This document shows, in pieces, positions 1-14,000 of a stretch of 64,000 nucleotides of DNA. Position 1 is the stretch's first letter, and each line of letters begins with the position of its first letter. Source of the stretch: Pholis gunnellus (lineage: Eukaryota; Chordata; Actinopteri; Perciformes; Pholidae); NCBI GenBank assembly GCA_910591455.2, contig OU342808.1, positions 11,611,904 to 11,675,903 on the forward strand. The letters are read 5' to 3'. A model generated the notes under the pieces. The model was given only the letters and a program-made list of their open reading frames with translations. It was not told the DNA's origin and did not search any database. Made by a program: the position numbers and the translations under genes.

Positions 1-2973
1 AAGGGCAGGGTATAGGGCATTCAATTTAGTTACATTTTTTAACTTCAGACTGCAAAATATGCACATCATCAGATATCAGTTAGCTGAAGAAATGGGATGA
101 TTACACACAATATATTATATCTTTTACAACCTAAAAAATTTTGTTTTGAGCACAGAAAAAGTTAGTAGGCCTAAATCATGCATAATAATGTCATTATAAA
201 CGTTCACACTTTTCGCAGACACTTCACGATTTCCCCTGAATCCAATCCCAATCTGTTGGGCACACTGCTGTGACCAAAGCTCTACATGAAAAAGTGATCA
301 GAGATGTTTCATAAACTTCAGAGGAAGATATTTATTACAAGAACAACTTGACAGCCTTTTCAACTTTAAAAAAATGTGAAATGTTGCAGTATTGCTATTT
401 CATACATACAAATTCCACAATGTCAAGCAATCTGTACATTTAACTGAAGTTTTAGTGAAAGTAACATTAGCAAAGAAGAAATTGTCAAATCATGAACATT
501 CAGATTTCGCTGATTAGGGATAGAGAGAGTGAGAGAGAGATTCACGGGATTTGCAAAGTTGTGAAATACAAAGAGCAGATTATGAGGACAATCATTCTCT
601 TTTGTGATTGATAACCGAATGCTTGAACGAAGACACAGTTCACATAACTGGTCAGTTTTAAACACTAGTTGATCAAAATGCAAATGTCTTAAAATAAGCC
701 AAACCCAATTAAAATACATGTAAAAATCTGTTATACAGGTAAAAGAGATAACAAGCTACATGTGTAGCTCTTATAATACTGAAACAGCATACATTATTTC
801 AACGAGGACTCTGCATTAAATCATATTACTGTATCTGTATTGTAAAACAGTCCAATTATGTTCAGTTTGTCTGTTTCATACCAGTTCTTAAACTGTCAAC
901 ATTTCGAATGGATTATGTCTCTTCAAAGTTTACTGTTGAGAAGAACATCTTTAAATGCCTGATGTTTGTTCATCAGTGGGCCCCATTACATTTCCCTAAA
1001 AACTTACAGCTCATTTAACAATATTGGAAGACAGATGTCACTTGAGCCCAATGAAACCTAATTTCATAAATAAATAAATTAGACCCACATCACTCCCCTC
1101 TTCACTCCAACTCTGTACATATTCTCATACTGTATGTACACAAATATATGCACATTCTTTTTTTTCCAGCCCATTTACTGTGTCAATGCCCTGCAGAACG
1201 ATGTCATCCACAAATGTTGCATTTCTCAAAACCATTGTAAATAACACATCACAAACAAATGACCACCCACTTCTCTTAAATGACATCAAATTCAACTTTT
1301 CCACTTTCAAATATATTTTACAAAGTCCACACCTGTTACATGCCAAAAACAAAAGTACTGTAGCTGGGGTCTGGCCTCTCAAAGTCTTCACAACTGTGCA
1401 AGAGCTTCACAAGAGGACGTTAATATCCAGTTACAGTATCTATTATTCATGCAATGTTGCACACATTCAGACACGCAAGGTCCTTATTCCTCCATCAAAC
1501 TTTGCCTTAAAATATCATTGTCATTGGCTCTAATAAGCACCACGGATAACGGTGTCCTTCTACTTTGAATAAAACTTTCTTTAACCACTAGATGTCCCCA
1601 TACCGTGTGCTGTGCCTTTGAAATCCATCTGCTAAGTAGGTTATCTGGCTTCTTGTATTTCAAAACAACTAAGGGCAGAGGCAATCAATTATATATCTTA
1701 ATCATGAATTGTACATCTACATTACGTATAATGTATGATTCAAATTGGCAATGTTCCTCACTTATTTCCACATTTATACTCAAACTCTCCAATTCCCATT
1801 ATCATAAACCGTTAATGATGGCAATGTAGTGTTACTGAATAAACCGTAATAATGTCGAGCAAAAACATTCAAAAACTAACCTCCGAATACATTTTAAGGC
1901 AAAGGGAATCGTCAAGGCATTTCCAACACCAACATTGCATAGCTAAGGCAGCACAGAACTGATTACAGTGAATATGTACATTAAACTGTATATTCAATGC
2001 CTTTTTTATATACAAAATACCCACATATATTAGTGAGCACATCAAAATGTATTTACACAATCATTCTCCTCAGCCTTTGACTTTTCTATATATGTAGCAT
2101 TGTGTTCCAGAGTACAGTTTGGTCAGAGCAGGAGCTCCCAACGTTTCTGTTTCAGTGACAATGACACAAAGTAACGCAACCTTCACTGCACCTCTTGTTT
2201 TTTTTACACTTAATCCACTTGAAATTAGAAATAAAGTTAAAATGTTTTACTGCATTAAACATAATCTTAAAAACCAACACCTATCTCAGTTGTTGTGAAA
2301 AGGTGGCGAACATTAATAACAGCAGGCAACTGTACAGAGATTGGTAGTGCATGTAGTGTTCTGAGGAATGATGGGGGTTCCTTTGTCTATGTTACCTATT
2401 AGTATATTGTGAATTTAAGCATACTGAGTCATATATGAAGACCGCTAATGTGGAGAGACTGAATACATCACAGTCATCATACCAGTATTTTGACTATCAA
2501 GGCAAGCAGAGATACAGTGGCAAACCACAAGAGGGAGCCAATCCATGTGACGAAAGGTTTAGTGTTAACGCTGTTTATAGAGTTGCAGCTTTAAATCCCT
2601 GGCACTTCACCATGCCCCTCAGCAGGGCACATGGCAGCACATATGCTCTCTCTTCATCTCTCTGTATCAACCATGAGCATTTCAGGAGTGTCTTTGCAAA
2701 AAAAAAAGAAAAAAACCTTAAGGTTGGCAAAAACATCCCCATGCACACATTAAAATGACAGTAAAAGTAATATTAAAAACCATTCCTTTGGTAATAAATA
2801 ATTTGGCTTGAGTGCAACATAAAAGCAATGTGAACCCCCTGCAGTTCAGGGGAGAAGCTAAGTGAAAAAGAAGGTGTTAGACATGCAATGAAAACAGTCT
2901 ATAGCCCAGTCTTTTTTTTTTTTTTTTACACAGTAGTCAGAATTCATGACAACAAGTCCCTATTTCATCTGTG
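1..2973 (-). other. gas2l1: Probable gas2l1 3' UTR and downstream DNA
   Basis: No exon of a recognisable protein is visible on either strand; short open frames here have no family features. The stretch is AT-rich and lies directly after the gas2l1 stop codon. By synteny the next gene would be rasl10a, but nothing like a small GTPase is seen. How much of this is transcribed 3' UTR is unknown. Confidence 0.4.
331..336 (-). terminator. gas2l1: Candidate poly(A) signal of gas2l1
   Basis: The minus strand reads AATAAA here, the only canonical hexamer I found on that strand between the gas2l1 stop and the window edge. If used, the 3' UTR would be about 2.6 kb. This is inference from the motif alone. 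Confidence 0.25.
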
Positions 2974-5041
2974 CTACATCCAAGCTTCAGTGTCCAGGCT
3001 CCCTGACTGTCCAGGGTAGGAGCAATCTTTGTTGCTCATGGCTGGGCAACGCGGTTGAGGATGGATCATATCTGCGAAGGCCTGGTGCAGGCTTTTGCAT
3101 GTGGCCGGACGACCAGTAGAGCGCGAGCTCTGAGGGGACAGCGGTGGCGTGTGGCTTGGGGAAAATGTGTCGTGAGCCTGCAGATCTCTGTAGCTGACCG
3201 GGGTGGGGATACGCGAGGGGCTGTTTTCAGGCCTGTTGTCAGTGCGAGGCCTCAGTCTGCCTCTCAGTTTGTGCTGTGAGATATGGGCTACGCTCTCTGC
3301 CTTCTTTTGCCCTGTCTTAGTCTGCAGCCCTTCTCCATTGTTGTCCCCGTTGGCCACGGGTGAAGATGGTGGGGGGGATTCAGAGCGGGATTCACTCAAG
3401 CTGAAGCACATGGATGAGTTTTCACTGGAGGAATCCTGGAAGGAGCAGTCCTCGGAGGGGGGAAGGGGCACAGGTGATGGACATGCCTCAGGGGGCGGGA
3501 GGTCATCACTGCCGTCACCATTTTCTAGGTCGTAAGGTAAGTTTGGCTGGTGATTCCCCAGAGGAACATCTCCTTCAGGCCCTGTGCCCCAGCCAAGCTG
3601 ACCCTGCTGATCCGTCAGACCTCCTGTGGGAGGACAACCTCCATGGTCTCCATTCATATTCCTACAGTGGAAAGCAGGTTGTGAGGGGCCCTGATTCATA
3701 AATCTGTCTGTCTCAACAAGACCAGGCAGGGAAGATGGAGGTTCCTTCTCCTCGATGGAGCTACAGATGGCTGGGAGCTTCTTGAGACCCCCTCCACGCT
3801 CCCTCCACTGCTCAGGCTCTCCTTGACCAAAGTTGTGTGAACTTCCAAAATTGTGTCCATAAAGTAAATTTAAGGGTTCCTCCGGTGGAAGGTGACGGGG
3901 ATTAGTTCTCTTGGATTCCCTGAGGTCAGGCAGAGTTCCAATCTTTGCCCCCACATTCAGGGAGGAGGTGGAGGAGTTAGAGGAGGAATAGGCAGAGTCA
4001 GTGACATTAGGATCAACGGGTGCTGACACTGAATGCACCCCAGCTCCCTGCAGCGTCACTCCTGGGGCTCTACAAGACACTCCTACAGCTTGCTGTGTAT
4101 TGGCCAGAAACTCAGCCTCAAAGCTGCGATACAGGTCCTGCTCCTTCTGGGGGTCTAGGGTTGGCAGCATCTGGAAGCCGAGGCCCAGTCCTTCCTCTTC
4201 GGGCTGCTGGCGATCAAGGCCAGACCAGCTCCTATAGTGGCCTCGCCCAGCAGAGCGAGGGCCCTGTGACGTCCGAGGGGCGCGGGCAGCATGATGGTGA
4301 GAGTTGCGGGGACTTGAGTGAGGTGAACGTCGACCTCCCGTGACCGGTGGCAGAAGTCTGCCTTTTCCTATGGAGGGTGAGCGAGGGGCAGGAGGTCTGG
4401 GAGTAGTTATAATCTTCTTGCTGGGGCTGCTGTTGTTGTTCTGGATCCCTTTAATAGGTGAGTTAGAGCAAGAGGACGACTGCCTCTTGGTGAACCCACC
4501 ACCTATCCTGGGAGAGGATGGGGGCAATTGTTTGGCCCGAAGATCCTCTCGTCTGTCTGAAGGTGGGTGCTGAGGGTCTCTGTAGCAGGAAGTGGGTCCC
4601 GGGCTGGCATCACTGGGCCGAGTACGGGACGTTAACTTACTCTGGCTGTGGGAACGTGCAGCGTGGAGCCTCCTTGGGCCCTCGTTTACAAGGGAGCGGC
4701 CCCTCTCTGTGCGGGAAGTCCGCGATCCATCGGTGGATCCTTGTGGTGGGTTGGGTTTGAGTATTGGAGCCAGAGCAGTACGTTCCCGAGATTGGCTGCG
4801 TGCACGGGGCAGTGAGGGACGCAGGGATGGGGTCTGATCTCCAGCTCCAGGCCTCTCGATCACATGCTTCCCCTCCTTGCGATTGACAAGCAGGACTACC
4901 TCATCACCAGAGCGTCGTGAGGCACCACCCAGAGAGAACCGTCCTCCTCCTCCTCCTCCTCCTCCTCCCTTAGAGGAGGCTGTTGAGGAGTCACTGTCTC
5001 CAGACAGACGTCTCGTCGCTGGCAACTTTGTCTCCTTATTC
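2974..5041 (-). CDS. gas2l1: gas2l1 coding exon 5: disordered tail with SxIP motif
   Basis: A 2068-nt terminal coding exon, acceptor CTACAG, stop TAG at 2974-2976. It begins RNKETKLPATRRLSGDSDSS, where the RRxSGDSDSS patch is conserved in GAS2L1. It contains nine glycines near 4940-4970, many SP/TP sites, NSPSRIPTPVSYRD near the end, and the terminal DTEAWM. The long open frame shows no break. Confidence 0.95.
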
Positions 5042-6384
5042 CTGTAGAGAAGAAACAGAGTAAAGTATATTCGTTATAATGCTACAAACATTTGTAGATT
5101 TTCTAACTCAACACATAGCACTGTCCTTTCTCAACCGGACACTCCACTGTCACACACCATCAGGTTTAACTTTATAATCAGCTCAGAATCTGAATCTAGA
5201 TCGATTTGATAAGTATGTATAGTAAGTTGGACAGTAGAGAGTGTTGTTTGTTTGACTATGAAGATTATGTAATAATCCTATAAATGCAGATAAGAATAAA
5301 ACTTTTGGTCTGTTTCTCAACTTATCGTAATAGAGCATATTGGCCTGTTTTACCCCAAGATTTACTGTATTTCTGTTGTAACTTTAAAGATTAAAAAAGC
5401 TTTGTATAAAGTTGTTGCCGGGAGTCCATTCATTAAAAGACCTGGAGGTCAGTTTTGGAATGACAGCATGCTGCCGTCCTGTGTTTTGAATGTTGGTGGT
5501 GAGGCCGTATACAGTTTTGTTTTCCTTTAGATCACAGGTTGTGCTTTTGATTAGTGTTTATTAACCCAGACTTCTAAAGTCATCCTCAGAAATTAGATTT
5601 GTATATATTCAGGCGCGCTTGATTGCCTGCATGGAGCCCACCTGTTGACCTACTTCCCTAGTTAGCTGTGAACAGTTGTCTACGGGTAGTTGTCAGATTA
5701 GTCCTCATCTAGTCTGGCGCACTTGAAACAGGATGCCCCACCCACGCAGGGTTAATACCAATGAGCTGTTGCCTTGACGTCTGGTCTGAGCCATCGCTCA
5801 ATACAGAAATGAGCCACACTCTGGCTAGAAGCCAAAGTAAACCACCATTCAGCTCCAAATTGTGTTAAACAATGGCGCCTTCACACTGACATATAGGGAA
5901 GGTATGTGACCAACTAAACCTCTAACCGGCTTCATATAGATTTTGAGCAGAGTTTTTTGTCTTTATATCCCATAGAAAGAGCCACTTACAATAACCTTAA
6001 CATGCCTCTACTCTGTGATCCCGCCAGCGTGGCCGCGACATCAAATGCATATCAGAGAAAATCATGTGTGCTTTAATTTGTCACTGGCTTCGTACTATTT
6101 TAGACCATCTGTTCACCGTGGCAAGAGAAGAAAGGCTTGAGCTCACAAAAAAATCATGGCCATCTTTCGGCAGTTCATCGTCTAATTACTGGATGAAAGT
6201 TGAAGAGTGGGGAAAAGGAGAGCTGAGTAAATATGTTTGGTGTCCATGTTGTAGCTACTAGGAAGTGCTGTAGAATGGCTGCGTGAGACGGGTTTATCTG
6301 GGCAATGTCACCTGAGATTAGATAAATCTGCTCTGGCCTAATCTGTGGCTTCCTGGCATGTGTGTTTGTTGTGGATATTCCCAA

Positions 6385-6418
<34 letters not shown>

Positions 6419-7980
6419 CTTTCTGTCTGTCTGGTCATCTGTGGGCACAAAAGAGCAAGCAGCAGATACTAAGCGTGACCTGCCGGGCCAATTGTGAGGG
6501 ATTAATTACTAATCAAGGTAACACACTTATCCGCACACTTGTGTAGACACACACACAATCACCTGAGAGGATTAAAGTGGCGGGGTTCTGAGCGGTCTCG
6601 TGGCGGCCGCGGGAGTAGAATGCGAGCTGCACCGGAGTCCAGCTCGGTGGGGACGGACGGGTTCTGAGAGCGGCCGGGCCTGTCAGGAGGTTTGTACGGC
6701 GCGATGCCATCATTCCGCCAGTGTGGACCTGGGCTGGTGGAGCGGGAGGAGTGGGCGCTCGACGACTTGCTGTGGCCTCCCTGACCATGGCCACTGGCTT
6801 TAGCCTGGTGGTAGCGGTGGGCTGTGGAGGCAGATTGATAGCAAGCGTTAAAGACAGACTACCAACCAACATTGTCAGACTGTCTGTACAATCACCAGGA
6901 ATGCAAGTCATTTAGAGCTCCATAATATATGTCATAGTCAACCACATCAATGCCATCAAGCTCTTAGATAGCAGCATTAGATGTTGTGTGCTTCCCTGAG
7001 CCAGAGATAGATGGACCCTTACTTGTGATATTAGCCAACCAGAGAGATGCTGATGATCCCACCATATAGGGAGAACATTTATAGAACACAAAAGGCATAT
7101 GTCTGTTATCACTTAATACTGTATGATTTTCAACATGGCCACTTGTGGTTAGAAATGTAGCACCAATTATGATTTCAGCTATGGTCAGCTGTCCAGGCCA
7201 GATGCTCGGCCCTTGACATCATCACTTCAGCAGCAGTTTGGACCCGCAGATAAGGAGGGATGGTCTCATCCAGCACAGTGTATGGGCACGTACCTCTGTG
7301 CTTTGTGCTGCTAACCAAAGTGAGTGTAAACACTGAATGGTTTTGGTTTATAAGAAAAAGAGATGAGTTGCTGCACAGTTGTGGGATCAGGTAGCGAGTG
7401 ACTTCACATTTTCCATTACAAACTTGCATCATTTTGCAGGCCTAACTTTCCTGGCTGGAAGTAATTTTGGTCAGGTTTCAGCATGAAACGATTTAACAAT
7501 GTCAAATCAGTTGACAGCAAAAATCAGATTGTATGAAATGACAGAATTTAGAATTGGATTGCCGTACCTAAAGTATGTTTTTGTGTCCATTACGACTGTA
7601 TGACAAACACTATTCCTCCACATTGCCGACCCTCACAGAGTCTGCTGCTACTCTGAACATAGCACATCCGATGTGAGTCATTTGCTTGTGATCTTAAATG
7701 CATTATGAATTATGCAACACAGATAGACAACAATTAAGTTGTTTTGTAAGGGGCCGACGGGCAACGAGAAGTGAGCTTACCAAAAGCAGCACAGCGACAC
7801 GGGTCATGCTTGTCCAAATAGTGCTCTAATGTGTCCCAGCCCCCTCCAACTCGCACCATCACATGAGTACGAAGGACCTGAGGCAGGAGAAGAGGAGACA
7901 AGGCTTCAATAGATGAACGGAAAGTAACATACACATTCATGCACAAATAAAATGGCTGAACCTTTTGATAAACTCCACTA

Positions 7981-8012
<32 letters not shown>

Positions 8013-11000
8013 AGTCAATAGATATGCAAATTCCACAAGTGGGGCAGCTCGCTGAAGGCTGACCGGTCTTCAATGTTACGTAACATCTAGATGCACCCCT
8101 GCCTGTGCCCCCGCCCCTCCCCCCCCCCCCCCCTCTTTCTCCCACATCACCCCCAGCTGCTGCCATTATGAGGGCTGTTCATTGCCATGCCAACTCACAA
8201 TTAAGCAGAGTACGGTAGCGTAAGAAAGAGCCAAAGTGCTGTGAAAGACACCCCCTTTTTCTGGCCTATCTCATGCCTCTCAGCTGGCCTGCCCGTGTTT
8301 TCAGAGGGGAGCGGGGTGAATTAGCATGGTAACTCACCCCTGCTGTCCTCTCTGCTCCTCAGCTTAGACTTCAGTTGCCGTGGAGAGGAGTGGAGAGGAG
8401 AGGGGGGGGGCCTGGATTGTCATAACAGAGGGGGGTTGGTTGGATATGTCCCTTCCTACTCTCCTCTGCTCTTTGACGCACACACATCCACAATGTCAGA
8501 CCGGAGAGCCTCAGACCCCTCAAGGCAGAAGCTGCCGTCACTGAAGCAGCACAATTTGCCGGATGGGCGAGCCCCGCGGATGTGCCCCCCCCCTGCCTTG
8601 GGTTTGTGCACTAGGGACTGCCAGCCACATGTTGTAAAGGTTGTACCCGCGTCTCAGAGGGCAGGAAGGCAAAGCCACAGTGGTACATCTGCGTGGGCAG
8701 GCACAGAGGTTTTTTTTCTCCACCAAATCACATGCGGCACAGCGCCTCATCTCCTGGTCCCTGGCCGTGGTCAGAGAGAGGCCTGACCTCACGTTCTCTC
8801 TACTACAATCCCCGCCAATCCAAGACTAGCCTTTTCATCGGCCTTGCTCCCCTGCGACATCAAATCCGTCAACGCAGCTGATCTGCTTATCTCTGTCAGA
8901 TCTGGCAGTATAAACTGCTTATTTTGAAATATAACTTTTTCAATACAGCAGATAAACTTTTACTCTGTCTAAGCAGTTTACAGAAAAGGTCTGCTGTTAT
9001 TTCTCTTATCACTTATTTAATTTTTGTATAACAGTATATTATAATAGACGTGTTGTTGTTGTTGTTGTTGTTGTTGTGACATTATAGACATGGCCTCATA
9101 TCTCTATTTAATGAATGTGTTAGTATTCACTGCAGAGGAGGTCATGATAGTAACAGCTACTAGGAATCCAAATAAACAAATACATTTGAGTGGGATAATT
9201 GCATGACTATAGAGAGGATGATCGAGGGTCTTAAAATGCGTTAAATCATTTATTTCATTCTATATCAGTTGTTTCCATAACTAACAAGCTCATTATGCAT
9301 TTTGTACTCTGTACACCACTCTGCCGGAGTCTGTTGAGGCTAAATGGACGATTTGGGACCATGTTCCACTTTAGATCTGTGGCGTAGCTGCACCACTGAA
9401 GGGGGATCACAAGTGTGCAGAGAGACCCAATCCTTGTTTCTATGGCAACAGCGAACAGAGAGGCTTCTTGTCATCATTGCGGGGGCGTGTTGAACCAATT
9501 TCTTCTTATATCTCGCTGGTGAGCTAAAAAATTAAGCTCATGGTTCATTTCAGCCGTTGTGCCCCTCGACCAAAGGCATCTCCTCCCTGTAGGAAGCGGC
9601 CTCCCTGGGGGACAAAGGCGCCTTATTAAGTTCATGCGGCCGGTTCGCCCATTTGCTTTCCCCGCCTCATCCCCTCGTTCAGCCTGAGATCCTTGTCAGA
9701 GCTTTGGCAGCTGAATAGGGGTTTACTGGCTTTTAAACCGGCGGCCTGCTTCCTCCCCTCAGAAGAATAAGGGAAGTGTGTTGGCCGCACTTGTAGCTGC
9801 TCGGGCATATGTGTGATCACTGTCATCCCTTAGTGAGGAATCAGGAGAGGGCGGAGACGGGATGATGAGAGCTAATCTGACAAGTCAAAGGCTCTCGGAC
9901 ACACACACACTCACACGCAGACTCACACTCACACGCAGACTCACACTGCAAACAGGCACATGTAAACACACGTCAATCCCATTAAAATGTCTGTTCCAAC
10001 AGGCAAACATGAGCTTATATTAGTCAAACATCTTAGGGACTGTTGGAAAATTCTAAGGAGGGAGGAGAGGTTATGTATCTTTAATTTTGCTGAAGAGAGG
10101 GAGGTCTTTTATTTTTTTCCCTATAACAAATGTATTCTTCAGCCCTCTCTCGCAGGATTACTTTAGCAGCCTTTAATGATGGCTTTAGTGCACCTAATCG
10201 CACATAATTGTGCATTTATGACATGAAATAAAAATGCAGACGAGAACAATCCTGTTTCTGTTTCAGGACTTCATTTATGACTGACGACCACTTTAGTGTG
10301 CTTCAGAACAAAGCAAAATACATGTTACATAGTCTTTAGAAAATAGAGAGATGTTTTTATGTTTCCATTGATATATGTTATTGTATTCTAAAATTCTTCA
10401 TCTAAACTTTTAGTTATTTGTGGTAAAACGATTCGTCAGTAACATAGAAAGACAAAAGAAAATATAAAAAAACACTGGGGAGGGTCTTGCATTTGAACTA
10501 CATAATGATTCCACAGTACCTTACGGTTAGTCCAATTAAATTCAGTACACACAACACATTTGAATAATGTAGAAAATACTATTTCCCAGATAGAGGTGCA
10601 TGTGCCAAACATTACTCCACATAGTGTCTTTCACATCTCCCTGTCTGGAACAAGCGGTGCCGCTAACAGTGACGTATTATTGACATTTAAGACCTGTAAT
10701 AGGTCAGCGAGTCATTAAGTCACATTAATCTGGCAGGGGTACATTTTCGGTAAGTGAAACCAAATCGATCCCTGGTACTTCCTGCCCAGTCCTGTGAGAC
10801 CTGAAGCAGGTTCAGTGGCAGCTCTTAAACTGAAACTGAGACAAACAGTCCGGCAGAAACAGGCTACAGCCAAGATAAGGGCCAACACAGGAAGTGACCT
10901 AAAGCTCTAATTGTGTCTCAGTGGGGGAAAAAAAAAAAAGTAAAGTCCCGGGAGTGGGCCACTTTGTAAACACTCATATCAGAGACAGGAGTCACAATGC

Positions 11001-14000
11001 TGTTACATACACTGTTCTCTGGGCTTTGACGCAGCCAAGCAGCTGAGGGGTTTATCTGTTGCTGCATAACCCTGCTCTCCTTGAAACAACACATGATGCC
11101 ATATGCCAACACCGTATGGTTCCATGCAATTACTGCAGGCCTCCCAGTCTTCTGTGCAAAGTGCCAACGAGGCTTCTACATATTCAGCTGAACATGTGCA
11201 GTAGTGTAAAAGGGATGATTCAGGTTTAGTACAACTACTAAAATAAGATCTAAGTTGTAATAAACTAGAAACAAACTTCAAATGCAAGTGACCTGACAGT
11301 GTACATGAACTTATGTTTTGTTGTTTGATTTGGTATTATTTATACCTCAAGTAATGTTAAGTTGCCTAATCAAAGGCAGTTTCATGAAATTAACTAAAAG
11401 TTTTAAAGGCCGGAAGTTGGTTAATGAAAGCCGTTCACTTTTTCGTTTGTGCCTGATATTCAACGCATCCATGCATTTGATCAAACATCTCGAATTCCAC
11501 TGACAATCCAATGCTCAATCATTTTCCCGTCTTCCTTAATCTATAAACATAAATAGTGAAAAAACAAAGACATGTCTGGACATGTCTGGACAGATAATTC
11601 AGTTTATGGAGGTGAGGGCCTACCCTTATGAAGATCAACGCACTGGAGTCTCCCACTTTGTACTTCCCCTCCGACACCTTGACCATGGGAAACTGAGCCG
11701 GACAGGAACACCGGCCCAGAATCTCACGCACCTGAGGAGAACAAAACAAAAGCAGTTGAACATCCGCAGCGGACAAAACATGACACACACAAACACACGT
11801 GAGGGGAACCTGACGGTGATCCTTTCAGTGCCCGTACAGTAGGTCACGTTTAGTCACGTATATCTGCACAGTGACTAAAGCGCCGCTGGTTCTGAGCGCT
11901 ATGTGTCAACAACACAATGACTCTGGTTTATGGTGTGAGGAATGAGCAGTCTTGGCTTCCTGAGTGTATGAGGGCGTTGAGTGTGGATCGCTTGTGCGTC
12001 ATCGTCCTGCCAACTTTTTTCTCCAGCACCCACCGGGTGATAGGGTTCCCCGCCCCGCTCTCTCACCACATTAAAAGCCCTGCCTCATCTCATCCCTCCA
12101 GGACATTTTGGTGATTTAGTTCACCGCAAAGTGTCACAAAAGCACCAAAATACACATGTGGACATGCTAATGAATGCTCTCCCTCTCTGCCTCTCTGGGC
12201 TGTCACATGACATTGTTTCGGGTTGTGACATCATGAACCGAGGAGGGAAAGAGCTCAGAAACCAGACTGGTGGTGGCGGTGGTGATGTCAGCAGGCCTGT
12301 GTTGCCAGCTGCGTTTTGAATCGAAGGAGTCAAAGCCGGTGCCCTTGCTGTGGTTGGGGGTGCTTATTAGGCACAGACACGACTGCAGGGTGGAGCGAGA
12401 TCCGCCTGTGTTGCAGAGGCCTGGGCTCTCGCAGGATTGGACAACTTTGATGTTGTTCTTGGCGTCTTTCTCAGACAAAGGCGTATGCGCACTTGTCGAA
12501 ACCAGGAGGGAGAGGAAGAAAAGCAGCAGAGTGGACAGAGGGAAGCACGGGGAGAGAAGAGGAATAAGTGCTCCATGATTGTGCATGCAGGAGAGTATTT
12601 TATTGATATTTAAGTGATCAAATGACGTGTTAAGAGGAAAACGTCAGGTTGTGAGCTCCCACCCTTTGGCTGTTTACAGTAGCTTTCATGCTGTGTACAG
12701 GGCTGATGGGAAGCAGTGTGTGTGTGAGTGTATGAGCACCTACATTATAGTGTATCGGTAGATTAAGGAGGCACCTTGTTATTTTCCTCAAACAGCACCC
12801 CTCGTTCTTTCCTATGCTGATTAAAGAGGGTGGGATCAGCGCTAAGCCTCAGCAGCTCACCTGCTTCTGTCTTTTCTCTCTCATCGGCTTTGTTGTCTTC
12901 CCGACTGTATTCTCAGCCCATGCACTCGCTGACCAGCACTATATTTATACTACTTTGCTTTCTTTGTTTTGCTGACATTTCTACATCAGCTTGCTCCCTC
13001 TCGTTCTCTCCGCTCTGTCACTCCGTCTTTCGTTCTGTCAGTAGGTGGACGAGCCCTGTTTGGAAAAATCCCGGGCCAGTGACTTAATGGAAAGATTGCT
13101 ATGGCAACAGACACACACACACACACATGGCCTTACCCTTCCCTTTTTAACTGTACTCCTTTTTTTTTCACTATAGTAAAGCCTTTCTCTCGCTCCCAAA
13201 ACCTCCCCAGAGCTGTTCAGCTGAGGTCATGCATTTTCCTTCAGAGGGAAGGTGGAGCACTCGCACACTGTGTCTCACACGAAACACTGAGCCGGATACA
13301 CAGTCCAACCATGACGGCTTTTAATAATAACCTAATCAATAGCAGTCCTGGCATTTGAAATATTTACTCTGCGGAGCCATAGACATGAAATGTGTGCACT
13401 TCCCACGTCTTCACTGTGTCAACAATGGATTCAAACAGACACACTGAAACCAAAACACACACACAGACACACAGACACACGCACACCGGAATGGGATAGA
13501 AGGGGAGGAGGGAGACAAGGTCACGCAGGAAACATGCGGAAGTGGAGCTGGAACACTGCGAAAAAACTGAAAGATGAATTATGGATGCAGGCTCGTCACA
13601 TCAGGGACGCTCTCAGCAAGAGCTGCAGATGTTTGTGAAGGAAAAGAAAAGCGATTGAACAATCCACAGCACTCCCCTATTGTGAGAATCTGCTGTATCT
13701 ATCTTGAGATAGGAATGCAGAGATGTTTCGAGCGGAGAGAGAGAGAGAGAGAAACGCCGTCATTGTGAAGAAACTGCTGCGACCTTGCCTTTGGATTGAG
13801 CAGCTGGGTTTCCCTCAAAGCAGTTTAATGTGAAGAACATACACGGTACATATTGCTTTAAATATCCCAGCGCTCGGATCACGTGCTATCTCCTCAGTGT
13901 GAGTCAATAATCTCTTCATTCCTTTCCTTCCTGATCTGCCATCATCTGAAGGGCCATTCGAGACTGAGGGCTGAGCAAACCCTGGGGACGAAGAGAGGAA

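Larger units (their letters stand above)
7878..11623 (-). other. gas2l1: gas2l1 intron 2
   Basis: A GTAGGC...CTCAG intron of 3.7 kb. It holds a CA repeat (7981-8006), a C run (8119-8133), a GTT repeat (9052-9077) and a degenerate CA-rich tract near 9900-9970. No exon with family features is seen on either strand. Confidence 0.8.

Noticed and set aside
2435..2758. 107-residue plus-strand frame
   Set aside because: No family features, no splice context, and ends in an A-rich stretch; probably chance within the gas2l1 3' region.
3055..4837. Several plus-strand frames opposite gas2l1 exon 5
   Set aside because: Antisense shadows of a real, conserved, GC-rich exon.
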